A stretch of 64,000 bases of DNA from Setomelanomma holmii (lineage: Eukaryota; Ascomycota; Dothideomycetes; Pleosporales; Phaeosphaeriaceae), in the NCBI GenBank assembly GCA_010015745.1, contig ML978163.1:1-64000 (forward strand), given 5' to 3'. This document shows, one piece after another, positions 1 to 11,157 of the stretch. The notes below the pieces were generated by a model. The model was not told the DNA's origin. It saw nothing but the letters and a program-made list of their open reading frames with translations, and made no database searches. Made by a program: the position numbers and the translations under genes. Numbering within the stretch: position 1 is the first letter of the stretch; the number at the start of each line of letters is the position of its first letter.

Positions 1-3000
1 CCACCACCACCTCCATATCCTCCATATCCTCCATATCTCCCCTCATCGTCATCATTGGATCCGTCATGATTCGCTACCCTCAGTCCCCCACCAGCTCCTC
101 CACCCTCATCCTCATCAAAACTCCACCTTCCACTCCCGCTCTGCTGCTGCCCATACTCATACGGCTGACTATCACTATAAAACCCCTGCCCCTGCTGCTG
201 ACTCCCACTCGTCATACTATTCTCATGACTCGGCCCCGGCACAAGGATATCCGGATGCGCAATACTGTGCTGTACATCGCCATATGTCTGCTGTTGATAA
301 TTGCCCTCTCCGGGTCCGACATCACTCCCGTTCGGTCGGAACGGACCTGCGCGATCAATAGGCGAGTAGTCTAGTGTCTCGCCGCCAGCAAGGTTGGGTA
401 GGAAACTGTGACGTGCTTCGGTTGGAGTTTTTTCGTGCGCCGTGTCGAGTTCGGGGATGCTGTCTGCTGCATAATAATTGGTGGGTGTATGTGTGCTCAT
501 TTCAGCGGGCGCTAGTTCCGCGGGTGTACGTTGGCCCGGTATTTCCGCTGGAGGCTGTAATTGCGCAAAATTTGCGCTCGATGCTTGGCCTGGGATTTCT
601 TGGTTGATGGCCTGATTCTGCAATTGTTGGAGTTGCATGCTGTTCAGCTGCGCCGTCATACCCAATGTGCTTCCTGCCCTCAAACTCCCCTTCGTACTGC
701 CTGCGCGCATACCGCCGATGCTCATGCTCATGCTCGCTCTGCCGGCTGGTTCTTCCGAGATCATCATTTGGTTCTCGGGGCCGTTGGGGTCGCGGATGCT
801 GTACTGGGCGATGGTGCGCATTTTGCGAGTTACCCAGCCCGCGAGGATTTTGCCGCGCTGCTTTTCACCTAGACGTGAGCGGTGGAAGTCGCCTTTGATG
901 ACGAAGGCGACGATGTCGATGACGAGTTGGTGTTCGTTTAGGATGGCGTTGACAATGACGGGGACCATCGAGGCGAGAAAGTTGCGACGGAAGATTTCGA
1001 CGACTACGACGACGAGACCGCCGGCTTGGAAGACGGCGCTGGAGAAATTGATCAGCATTGTGAAGGCACAGCGTGTGACCAAAGTACTTACCACCCGCCT
1101 GGCACAATATTTCGGTGGCAGCGCTCAACTGACTGCTCAATGTCCATGGAGAAGTGGTTCAAGCCATTGACCTCGAAAGTATCTCCGATGCTGCCCAGAA
1201 CGAACAGAACTTGCATATCGACAGGAGCACCGTTAGGTCCGATAGGTCTTGTCACATTGTGCAAGAAGCCGAGATCACCCGTGCGAACATAGCGCACATT
1301 CGGATCACCATCAATCGTCCTGCCGTTGAAGCGCTCAGCGTCTAGTCGCTCTTTCGATCCATAGAAACTATGCGCGTTCGCCTCCGACTGCACCCAGATC
1401 TCACCATACTCGCCAACGAGGCAGAGCTGGTTGGTCTCTGGATTCACAATCGAAATCTGTGTGCTCACAGGCACCATGCCAGAGTCTTGAACGAGAAGCG
1501 CGTTCGGTTCGGTATCTGGATCTACGGGCATAATAAGGCCCCGTCGCAGAGCGTTGACGTCGAGATGTAACTCTATGGGCTCTATACACATGTACGATCG
1601 TGATGCTACCATGGGATTGAGGACGTGGGAGTAGACGGTGTTGATCGCTGTTCTGTCAAGGCTGGCTTGCGCAAAGTGCACGCGAACTCTTGAATCTGCG
1701 GCGATGTTAGACTTTGATCACTTTCGAATGATGAGTGTTACTTACAAACGTCAGGACGAGGACGCCCATCGGTTGCGATCATCAGATTCTTCAGCTCGTG
1801 CAACGCCATTGCCTTGCCAGCACCTCGCGCGATGGCATGGTCCAGCATCTGACTTGTCGCATATGCGTCCTTGATCTTGTATCTTGACAATGTCTGGAAA
1901 AGAATGTTGGGGTTGCCAGCAAAATCCACAGGAGACACTAGGTAAGTTGGTGCTGCGAGGAAGATGCCCATGACGCAGGTGTGGATGAAGCCAAGACCGA
2001 TGGTACTTCGTACACACCCAAGTACAGGCCTTGTGCTTGTCATCTGGCAAGTCTCTTTCTGGACCTTGCAAAGTGCCATGATCTGACCATGACCCAGTTG
2101 AACCGCAATACGTCGTTGGTCGGGTGTCCAGTATGTCCACACTAGAACCGGAAAGCCCGTCTGTACCCATGTAGGTCGTATTGTCAGTTTCAAGTCACGG
2201 CAGCCGGCTGACTGCTTCGGTGGCTTGGTCGTATTATATGTGTGAGGGACGTTGATCTTCAAAATGACCGCTGATTGCTTGATGTGCTGCGAAACCTGCT
2301 TCAGCTTCAACAAATGATCCACATCAGCATTGACCAGTATTGCCTTGACTTTGAAGTCCGCGATGATGTGTAGTAGAGCAGGCGCATCCTCGTTGAGCCT
2401 GTTCTGGTCGATAGGTGCCATGGGGATCGCGACCGCACCCAAGACGAAGCAGGCATGGATGGCGTAGACGAACTCTTCTGAATGCGTATACATCAGCAGC
2501 AAATGGTCACCAGCTTGTACCTTGACCTTGTTCTTCAGGTAGACGGCTACCCCAGCGACCTTCTGGTCGAACTTCTTCCAATTGACGCCTTTGCCCTCCT
2601 TGCCTCTGCCGTCGACTGTACAGTATGCAAGCTCTTCGGCTTGGCGGGATACACGCCATTGCATGAGATCGTGTATGTTCGAGAATTGGTTGAGTGGAGT
2701 GGATGTTCGATCATCGATGACTACTTCTCGATGGTCGACACCAGAGTATTGCTTATCTTGCAGCATCAGGTATTGTTGGCGTGCCATTGATGCTTCAAAG
2801 GACCACATGCCGCCAGCGGGGTCGTCGCCTAGTGCAATATTTTGTACCGATCTTTCCACTCCGAATTTGACATGAACGCATGGAAGGGACCCATTGTCGA
2901 ATTCTCTTCGGCAGAGCATGTTCCCAATCTCTCGTCTACCATTCTTCATGACACGAGGTAGGGTATTTGGCGCGGTAATCATGACACAGTACACCCGAAG

Positions 3001-5944
3001 GTGGTGTTCTTGGTAGAGGACTTCCATGCAGCGCTCAGACAGCGAGTCTAGGAACGGAATATCGAGTTGTTGGGGCGGTCCGCCAGGGTTTGTGGGAGCC
3101 GTTGATGCAGCTTGCGTTTCAATCAAGATGATGGGCAGGTACTCTCCATTCACATAAGAATCGAAAGCTGAGCAATCGTAGATCTTCGGTACCGCCTTCA
3201 TGATGCTTGTGACGAGATGCTGGACGAAGAAGTATCGATGCTCAGCCTCCAATTGACCGTGCTCGACCCATTCCACTCGTTGCCGTATTCGGTCCTCGTA
3301 CAGGCCCAGTACGAAAATCTTGCCCTCTACCACACAGCCTAGCAAGCCAGTGCGCAGAAATTCGAGCTCGAGCAGTTGTGGTGTAGGGCTGCCCTCAACG
3401 AACCGGTACGGCCGAGCGTGAAAGATCGTCTCAGTATGCTTCTGTAGCTGCCAAAACCCACCAGACAGCGACGGTGAGTCTACCCAGATCTCGCCTACCG
3501 AGTAGGGTGAACAGAGAAGACTCGTTTCCGGATCTACGACTGCGAGTGTGGCGTCTGGAATGGGATATCCAAAGGCTCCTACTCTCATTGTTCCAGGCTC
3601 ATTCGTGCGTTTGCTCGCTTCTTCGCCTATAGCTAGGACGACAATATCGTTCATTTTCAGCGCTTCCTTGTCTAGCAATATTTCAGTGAGCTCAGTCCGC
3701 CCCTTTTTCTGCTTCGTCTTCTTGTTCGTGGTGCCTCCGCCAATAAGACTGGAATAGCCATTGACTGCGCTTGGATCTTCCAGTTTATCATCTTCGTCAT
3801 CCTCGCCCTCTTCGGCTATACTTAGCGTGCATCCCATACGCTCTTCACCGCCCAGCCAGTCACGGACGGAAATGATCATACCGCCATGTTCAGGTAAGCA
3901 CAACATCGGCGCAATCAGCTCTCGAGCCCGTGGATTTCTCATAGGCCTAAACCACCTGTCTCCAAGGATCTCGTGGAAGTCGCAGTCCACGGTGAGGGTG
4001 TCAATCAGGCAGATCTTAACGGAGCCAAAATTTGGTTCTGCATTCTTTTTGAAGTTGCGCGTAGCCATAGGGTCTTGCTGATAGTTGTACGCAGCACGTT
4101 TCAAGCCTGGATAATCTGCGATAAGGATGTTTGCCTTGTACTTGGTGATGAGATGCGCGTATAGACCGGGAGTTTCCATTGTACTTGGCTCAGTCCACAC
4201 GGTTGTATGGCCACCATACACTGCAAAGAGGACGCCGAGTATCATGCCTGCGCTTTCACGTGGATCAAGATAGCTGAGAATGTTTTCCGTAGGCGAGCTT
4301 CTCGGAGGTGGCGCAATGAACTTGCCATTCTGGTCTCGCAGATGCGAGCCAAAGGTATCCGTACTCTCTCGACCCGAGGGGATTGTGGTGACCATGGCGC
4401 TGATGCAAGCCATTTGATGCATAATCGTCCGGTGACTGAGGACAACACCGCGTAGGTCACCTGTCGGCGCTCGCGAGAACTCAATGTATGCAACTTCTGG
4501 GACCTGCAGAGCCGGCGTATCGTCGTGCTTCTTCGGGTGATAGCTGCCAAACTCGTTTGTCTTCCACCACTCAACCCCGCTCGGCCACTTGAGGCGGTTC
4601 TGGCTAATGTCACGATGGAAGGATTTGAGGTTGTTATCCGTGGTCAAAGCAAGATGTGCTTGCGTGGTGGTCAGGAGGAGAATGAGTTTCTGATAATCGT
4701 CGACGCTATTGATGGGTACCGCGACAACGCCCGCGATGAAGCAGCCCATCAGCGCAACCACGAATTCGATGACTTCCGTGTCTCTGTACACCAGCGCCAC
4801 CCGATCGCCGCGGTAGAGATTACTCTTGTCCCTGATGACCTTGGCCACCTTTTCCGCGCGACTCGCAACCTTCTCCCACGTTATGGATGCGACCTCTTTG
4901 CCCTTTGGATCTAGCACCCAGAAGGCTGTCTGCCGAGGCTGCATTTTCCCTCGATGCCGTAGCACTGCGCCTATGTTGTCGAATTTGGACATTTTGATGT
5001 TCGGATTGTGCGGATCGTACACGTCGAAGGGGAGGTCGCGTGGCTCCAAAGGCAACATGGTGTCGATGACACCTGCGCCTGGCAGGTCATTTGGGTTCAT
5101 CATTGGTGGTGGTATTGCGGCGGTCGGAGAGAAGGCATCGCCTGTCGAGTACCGGTTGGGTCCACCATACGAGTCACGATGGTCCTGCATCTGCTGCCCA
5201 GTGAAGTCTGAGAAGTACCCTTGATTGACGTCCAGCATCGTACTCCTCCTGCTCACGTCTCCGCCTGGTGATCCGTAGCCTCCGTCGTAGCCCGGCTGGG
5301 TGTCCGGGTTGAAGGCATAGCTTGAGCCCATCATTGTGCCTTCGCGGGAGTAGTTGTATTCGGGCGTCTGCGGCCGCGGGATGAAGGTCTCGCTGCCCTG
5401 GGACAACTGTGAGGCGTTGCGCTGGAGAGAACTGGTCCGTATCCCAAGCTGCTTTTCCTGAAAGCGGCCTACTTGACTGGGCGGGAATGCCATGTACTGG
5501 GACGAGGCAGCGGTGCTGCCTCCTGAGCCGCCATACTGCGACGCTGCCGTTCCTCCCAAGCTCGGTGAAGGACTATGACCGCTATATTGCGACTCTGACC
5601 GCAGCTCAATAATCGGTGGTTGCGGGCCGGACGACAGGGCGGCGAGCGATGCTGAGCGGGATCCGGAACCCTCGCTATTGGCCAGACTCGACTGTCGCAA
5701 GTGGCCCTGCAATTGCGCTGCGTATTCGGGGCCCAGGTACTGTGATAGGAGGACTGTTCTTCTCTTCTCGTAGCTGTGCGACTGTTAGCGCTGCTTTGCG
5801 GGGACGCGCCACCTCACGCGACGGCGACCGCGGGGATCCCAGCGCGACAGATCTGACGGACCCTTTCTTTGTAATGTCGCCCTCGTCCAGCTCGTGATCG
5901 AGCTCCTGCAGCTTGGCCCGCAGCTCCGGATTCGACTCGGCCAT
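1..5944 (-). CDS. CPS1: CPS1/DIP2-like protein: DMAP1-binding domain plus two AMP-binding (adenylate-forming) domains, 3' end cut by window
   Basis: Exons (minus) are 5862-5944, 1746-5773, 1092-1695 and <1-1038, and coding phase agrees at every junction. Exon 1 begins MAESNPELRAKLQELDHELD, a DMAP1-binding domain start. Splicing at 5861/5774 gives KKG-YEKRRT, the usual continuation of this family, although the donor GTCCGT is weak. A Ser/Gly/Tyr-rich linker follows, then two tandem acyl-CoA-synthetase-like domains (about residues 260-800 and 860-1400), then a Gln/Gly-rich tail that runs off position 1. The family covers fungal CPS1, S. pombe mug62 and animal DIP2. CPS1 was described as a virulence factor in Cochliobolus and Coccidioides; the biochemical role is unsettled, with fatty-acid/lipid adenylation suggested for DIP2. 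The gene is divergent from the thioesterase across about 520 nt. The family call is firm; the symbol follows the fungal literature. Confidence 0.9.
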
Positions 5945-6156
5945 GGTAGGGCTTCCAAACGGGCGTGGGCGTGTGGCGGTCGAGAAGAGCGAATGTGCGC
6001 CGTGGCGGCTCAAGACATGTCAAGGCTCGGAATGCGTGGCGCAGAAACAGCGTGCGAGGCTCATGGGGGGACGGCTCGCGTGCTTGAAGGGTGAGCGCAG
6101 TCAATGGCAGAACTCGTTGGTGAAGCGAAATGCAGCACGCACATTGGTAGCCATAG

Positions 6157-6193
<37 letters not shown>

Positions 6194-6465
6194 CAAGTCA
6201 GGTACCAATGACGTTGACCACGGGGATTGTTCCAATGCCTTGGCGCCGCCCACATGTTATGTCAGCGCTGCTTTTGCTCGTTGTGGATGGGCGGCCGCTG
6301 GCATCCATGTGGGTTCCGTTATGCCTCGGCTCGAGGATATGCTGGGCATGATGCGCCCGAACGCGCTGTACGGCCGAGCATGACAACACCTCCTGACATT
6401 GTAGCTGTCCTTCTTTGATAGCTGAATCCCAAGAGACCTCTGATCTTGTAAGAAACACTCTAAAC
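5945..6465. promoter_or_regulatory. Shared divergent promoter region between the CPS1-like and thioesterase genes
   Basis: 521 nt separate the two start codons. The interval holds a hexanucleotide repeat (listed separately) and no credible ORF; the short frames over the repeat are by-products of it. No clear TATA box was seen. Confidence 0.5.
6155..6194. repeat. Hexanucleotide microsatellite (AGCCAG)n
   Basis: About six and a half perfect copies of AGCCAG lie in the divergent promoter. Read in the other sense the tract would encode Leu-Trp repeats, which is not credible as protein. It is likely to be length-polymorphic. Confidence 0.9.
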
Positions 6466-7687
6466 ATGGCAACCCTCATCCGCCCGCCGCCTCTCGATCC
6501 CAAACAGTCCGTCATCGAAAACGTCCTCGAGCTGACCCAACTCTCCGACATCGACCCCGACCTCTTCACCAACACCCGCCCACTATGGCACCCTCCAGGT
6601 GCGCGAGGCATATATGGCGGCGCAGCCATTGCGCAGACGCTCAGCGCGGCGCAAAAGACAGTCCCACCTGACTTCACCGTCCACTCGATGCACTGCTACT
6701 TCGTGCTCGCCGGCAACGCAGACATACCCATCATATACCACGTCGAGCGAGTCCGCTCCGGCAAGTCGTTTGCGACAAGAACCGTCCAGGCGCGCCAACG
6801 CGGCAAAGTCATCTTCACCACCACCATGAGCTTCGTCAAGCAAAACAGCGGCGGCAGGGAACTCGTCGAACACGCATATCCCATGCCCAACGTCCCCAGC
6901 CCCACCGAGGGTCTCGACGACCTCGACGTCGGCGGCGGCGGACGCAGCCCTTTCCAGAGCCAGCGCCTGCCCATTGAGAATGGTATGTCCCACTACTTCA
7001 AACCTGACATGTGAAAGTGTCGACTAACGATTGAACACAGACGACTCTCCCCACCCACACACCAAGAAATGCCGGCAATGGATGAAAGCTCGCGGCTCCA
7101 TCTCCTCCGCCGGCGGCCACGAAGCGCACCTCTCCGCCATCGCCTACATGTCCGACTCCTACTTCGTCGGCACCATTGCGCGCGCCCACAAACTCTGGCG
7201 CTACAGCACCGCACGCCAATCCAAGTCCGCAAGCACTGCCGACGAAGACGTGTTGAAGAAACTCCTCGCCATGGACGACGCAGAGCTCAAACGCATGAAA
7301 TTCGTCGACGAGGCTGACATTGCACATATCAGGCGTTTGAGAAATGGCGAGGATGTGAGTAAGACGGCGCCGAGGGAGATTGGCATGATGGTGAGTCTGG
7401 ATCATACGATTTACTTTCATAATCCGCGCAGTTTTCGCGCGGATGAGTGGATGTTTACCGAGATGGAGACGAGTTGGGCGGGTGATGGGAGGGGGCTCGT
7501 GTATCAGCGGATGTATACGAGAGAGGGGGTGTTGATTGCGAGTTGTGTGCAGGAGGTAAGTGGAGTCTATACTGTTGGTGGATGGGATGATGGACTAACT
7601 TTTGAACAGGGTCTTGTGCGGTTACGGCAATCTGACGAGCCAAAGCCTGAGCCGAAGCCTGAGCCGAAGCCTGAGCCGAAGCTATAG
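6466..7687 (+). CDS. Acyl-CoA thioesterase II (TesB-type, double hotdog), probably peroxisomal
   Basis: Exons 6466-6982, 7041-7555 and 7610-7687 give 369 aa. Both introns are GT..AG with CTAAC branch sites (58 and 54 nt; the second is a multiple of three and open, so it can be mistaken for coding). Visible marks are the N-terminal hotdog with RPLWHPPGARGIYGGAAIAQ, SMHCYFVLAG and the C-terminal half with SLDHTIYFHNP and YTREGVLIAS, as in ACOT8/TES1 enzymes that release free fatty acid from acyl-CoA in peroxisomal beta-oxidation. The protein ends in an EPKP repeat and finally Pro-Lys-Leu, a possible non-canonical PTS1. The start is the first ATG in frame with the conserved domain. Confidence 0.92.
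7638..7684 (+). repeat. 12-bp coding minisatellite (GAGCCGAAGCCT-type) at the thioesterase C-terminus
   Basis: Four near-identical 12-bp units encode Glu-Pro-Lys-Pro repeats. The last unit changes Pro to Leu just before the stop, so the terminal tripeptide becomes Pro-Lys-Leu. Copy number could vary between strains. Confidence 0.85.
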
Positions 7688-8458
7688 GTGGATGTGACTC
7701 GTGATACTTCTATTCGTTGGATTGATTGTATTTGATACCTGCATTGTAGACCTTTTCTTACATGGATTGTCGGCGTGGCCTAGTGTTTTCTAGCGTATTT
7801 TGCTATGTGTAATGGCCAATGCCAAATCTCGTTCCATCAAGACCTAGCATATGATGCCTAGCTTGCATCTCCTCGGCAGTACCTTCAGATCAGAAAGTCT
7901 AAATCCCATCAAGCCTCGCGCCTGGTCGTCACCGTCCAAGCGATCGCCTCAACTTGCATGTCTGTGCGTTTCAAGTGCTGTCAGTGGTTTTGCGTTCTGT
8001 CGGGATGTATCCCGAGGTAAGTGGGCTTCTGAGGCGATGACGGTCCAGTACATTTATCCTCGTCGAGACGCCTGCACTATCTTCGTGTGTGTAGGCAGCG
8101 TGAGCCGCAAGCCTGATATCTCTCCTCCTAGTTCGACGATGAAGGTGTTCATTCTAGGATTGCGTAGAGACAGTGATGCTACCATGGCTCGCATCTCGTG
8201 TTCAGCTGGCAGAATCGATCGTGGGCTGTTGGAGATCTTGTAGGAAGGAAAGACAGGTGCGGTGTCCAGAACGACTCCGTCCTTGTTCTAGTCGTTCAGG
8301 CTTCGACTCAAGTGACTGTGGCCGAGACCCATGCTGATTGATATGTTCGTCATCCAAACCCTCTCCTGGCGTACTTCCTATGTGGGAGTGTGTGCTCATA
8401 GTATCTGCCGCCTCAGAAAGCGTGTTGCGAATTTCCAAGCTGTGCTCAGGAGGTAGAG
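7688..8458. other. Convergent intergenic region
   Basis: About 770 nt lie between two convergent stop codons (thioesterase and Zn2Cys6 regulator). They hold both 3' UTRs and only short frames with no recognisable protein. Confidence 0.6.
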
Positions 8459-10668
8459 TCACGGAAAGTTAAAATCCGGAAGATTGAGCCAGTCCGTCCA
8501 CATGAGCGGGTTATTGTTATCCCATGGCAGATCCAGCATCGCAGTAGAGAAGAGATCCGAGTTCGTCACAGTCTCATTGACCTCATTATAGCTCATGGCC
8601 GAGAAGTCAAGCGGTTCTGGCCAGAAGGTACCAATAGGATCCTGCACAGGGCCAAGATTGCGGTCCGTGGTGTCTCTGCCGATGAGCGGACTGAAAGGTC
8701 CTAATGGCGTGCGCTGTGGGTCTTGAGGCACAAGCCGTGGTGGTGCGGGCATGTTGCCAGTTGGTGCTTGCTTGACCAAGACACGTAGAAATCTTCCATA
8801 TACGACCGACGACCCGTTTCTATGACTTGGGGTGCTACCAATTTGCTCCAATACCGTTGCGGTCTCCTCGATAAGGTTTCGGACACTAGGAGCAAGATTT
8901 TGGCTGCCACTTTTGCCTGGCACTGGCGCGCTCAGAGCCAACGCTATCGAGGCTGCGAAACAAATCATTGTCACTGTATTGTTCGGCATAGACTTCAGTC
9001 TAGCTTTACCCTGTATGGCTGCTCGCAGCACGTTGAGCGCCGACGACAGTGCAGACGCGCGGAACGATCGCTTGACTTCTGCGGGAGCACTTGGATGGTT
9101 CAACAGCATGCTGTACGTAGACAGGCGTGTATGTGTGACGAGAATCTCGACATAAGGTGGTAGTGTCTTGCTCTCCCTGTCACCAATGACTGAGGTCCAA
9201 GTGTGTGACCATTGATCAAAGAAGCTCTCGATGGCCCAATCAATTTCTTGAGCCACTTTCGATCCCCCGTCAGCGACGCGATAGTTGTCGCATCTTGATC
9301 TGACGTTCGAAAATAAATCGTCCAGGTCTCTGCGAAGAACGGCCATAGATACAAGGGGGCCATCTTGGAGGTAAGACTTTGGTGTATCATGCCATCTGTC
9401 GCAGTACTGGATGAGAGATGTCTTTGGGACGCAATAGCTGCGGCCACGAGCCAAACATACACCTCGTTCCAGGACAAAGAGAGCAATCCACACTCTTTCT
9501 CGGCGTCGCAAGAGCCTCTGTCCTAGTTCAGAGTCGATCTCAACATCTTCCAAGCCGTCCATGATCGTTGCCTTGAGAGCGTCCAGACACTCGGCTTTTG
9601 GAATCTGTCTAATCTGCTCCTGGCTCAATGCGGTGGAGGGCGTGATAATTTTGTCAAGTGATAAATCCAGGGATATGGAGAGCGCAGTAGCAAGATAAAG
9701 GCTGGTGTCATCATCACTGGCATGATTTCCGGGAGGCATCCAAGGTATGCTGATCATGAAAGCAAGCACAATCTCAACGGACCTGAACTTCTTGACAATG
9801 ACCTGCTCTGCAAGAAATCTTCGGTGTAACAATAGCCTCTTGGCAAGGGAAGCAGCCTCCGGAAGGAATATCGCCGTCATTGCCAGGATTGTGGTGAACA
9901 GAAAAGCTGACCGGTACCGAACGAAGGACAGTGTGTGCACCAATGGGTCCAGGCCCCATCTCGTATGAGCAAGCCTTTTGTGGAAGTAGTCTATCAGGGT
10001 CCCAGCCTCCTCCAGTGTAACAAGGCCCACGTCGATTGGGTCAAGACCTGGACCCTGGTCAATGCTTGCTTTCATTGGCATGAAAAAAGGATGCATGTCT
10101 GCTGAAGGACCAGGATCGCTTCCGTTGAATCGACTGCCCGGCGTCGACATGTTGGCTTCCACATTCTGAGGGGATGCAATGCGTAGGTCTGAAGCGCGAG
10201 CCAAAAGTTGCAATGGATTTTCAACGCCCTCGAGTGCAAGCTGATCATCACTAGATGTGCCAGCTCCATCCCTCTCTGCAAGCGCTGGCGCATTGATGGC
10301 CGAAAGTGGCGAGACCGTAGTTTCAGCTGGCTCGTCGCTTCCCTGAGCATCATTCAGCAGCTTCTTCAGGTGCTCCAGTGTGTTTCGATTTGTGGTGTTG
10401 TCGGACTTTCTCTTCTTAATGGCTTCTTCGACTTGGTAGATGGCTTTCTCGAGTCCGGATCGCTTACTGGTCAGGGTTAGCATTAGGCCTAACGTCCAAG
10501 GTTCATAGCACACTTTTTTACGCCCTTTTGTCTTCCAACGTGAAATTCAGGGATTACGCATTCAGATCCAACATGTTGGCATCTTTCACACGTTTGTGCG
10601 CCTTCCTCTCGACGACACTTGATCTTGCTTTTGCGACAATTTAAACATGCCGCTTGTTTGGTGCTCAT
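8459..10668 (-). CDS. Zn2Cys6 transcription factor with fungal-specific middle homology domain
   Basis: Exons 10514-10668 and 8459-10466 give 720 aa. The first exon is short and holds the whole DNA-binding cluster: Cys 8, 11, 18, 27, 30 and 37, with the spacing C-x2-C-x6-C-x8-C-x2-C-x6-C. The 47-nt intron (GTGTGC..CAG) splits an Asn codon and joins GRQKGVKN to KRSGLEKAIYQVEEA, a coiled-coil-like linker. Residues of about 200-500 show the Fungal_trans pattern (LVHTLSFVRYRSAFLFTTIL, LARGRSYCVP). The stop follows NLPDFNFP, an acidic/aromatic end suited to activation. Target genes are unknown; the neighbouring thioesterase is convergent, so no co-regulation is implied. A start within exon 2 would lose the zinc cluster. 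Confidence 0.9.
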
Positions 10669-11157
10669 GCCTGGTCTACAGTAGTGGCTTGACTGAGGAG
10701 GTGTGGCGAGCCGAGGAAAGGATTGAGTGCTAGCTGTGCGGCTTCAGCATCACATGAGCTTGCAGCTGCTGATATGCTTGCAAATTGTGCCGTGAAAACA
10801 TTCAGGACCGAGTGTCGTTTCTACGTGCCTCGGGGCTAGTTCAGTATATGCGTCGGTGCATGGAAGAGACACATGGTATCAAGGTGACAGAAGTGCATTC
10901 ATGAAGGACTGCATTTCCGGAGAGCCGACCAGACGATCCGAGTTGGTCTTGACGAATGCACTAGGCCAGATATGTGCTAGTTAGGACCCTGCGTTGAAAT
11001 TGTGGAGGAAGCTACCCCTCACGACTCATCATGGATCGAAACATGTATGATCTTAACACGACAAGACATACAAAAAATGAATATGGTGCTCGTTGATACA
11101 TCCACTGCCACATTGCCACAGTGTCTAGGTATCGTACACATGATCACGTGTTACGGC
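10669..11157. promoter_or_regulatory. Upstream region of the Zn2Cys6 regulator
   Basis: 490 nt separate the regulator start from the stop of the next minus-strand gene. It must hold the regulator promoter and the 3' UTR of the Herp-like gene. No specific site was recognised. Confidence 0.4.

Noticed and set aside
865..1345. Several short plus-strand frames over the left end
   Set aside because: They are antisense to conserved exons of the CPS1-like gene and show no independent protein features.
6061..6255. 64-codon Leu/Trp-repeat frame
   Set aside because: It is a by-product of the AGCCAG microsatellite in a divergent promoter.
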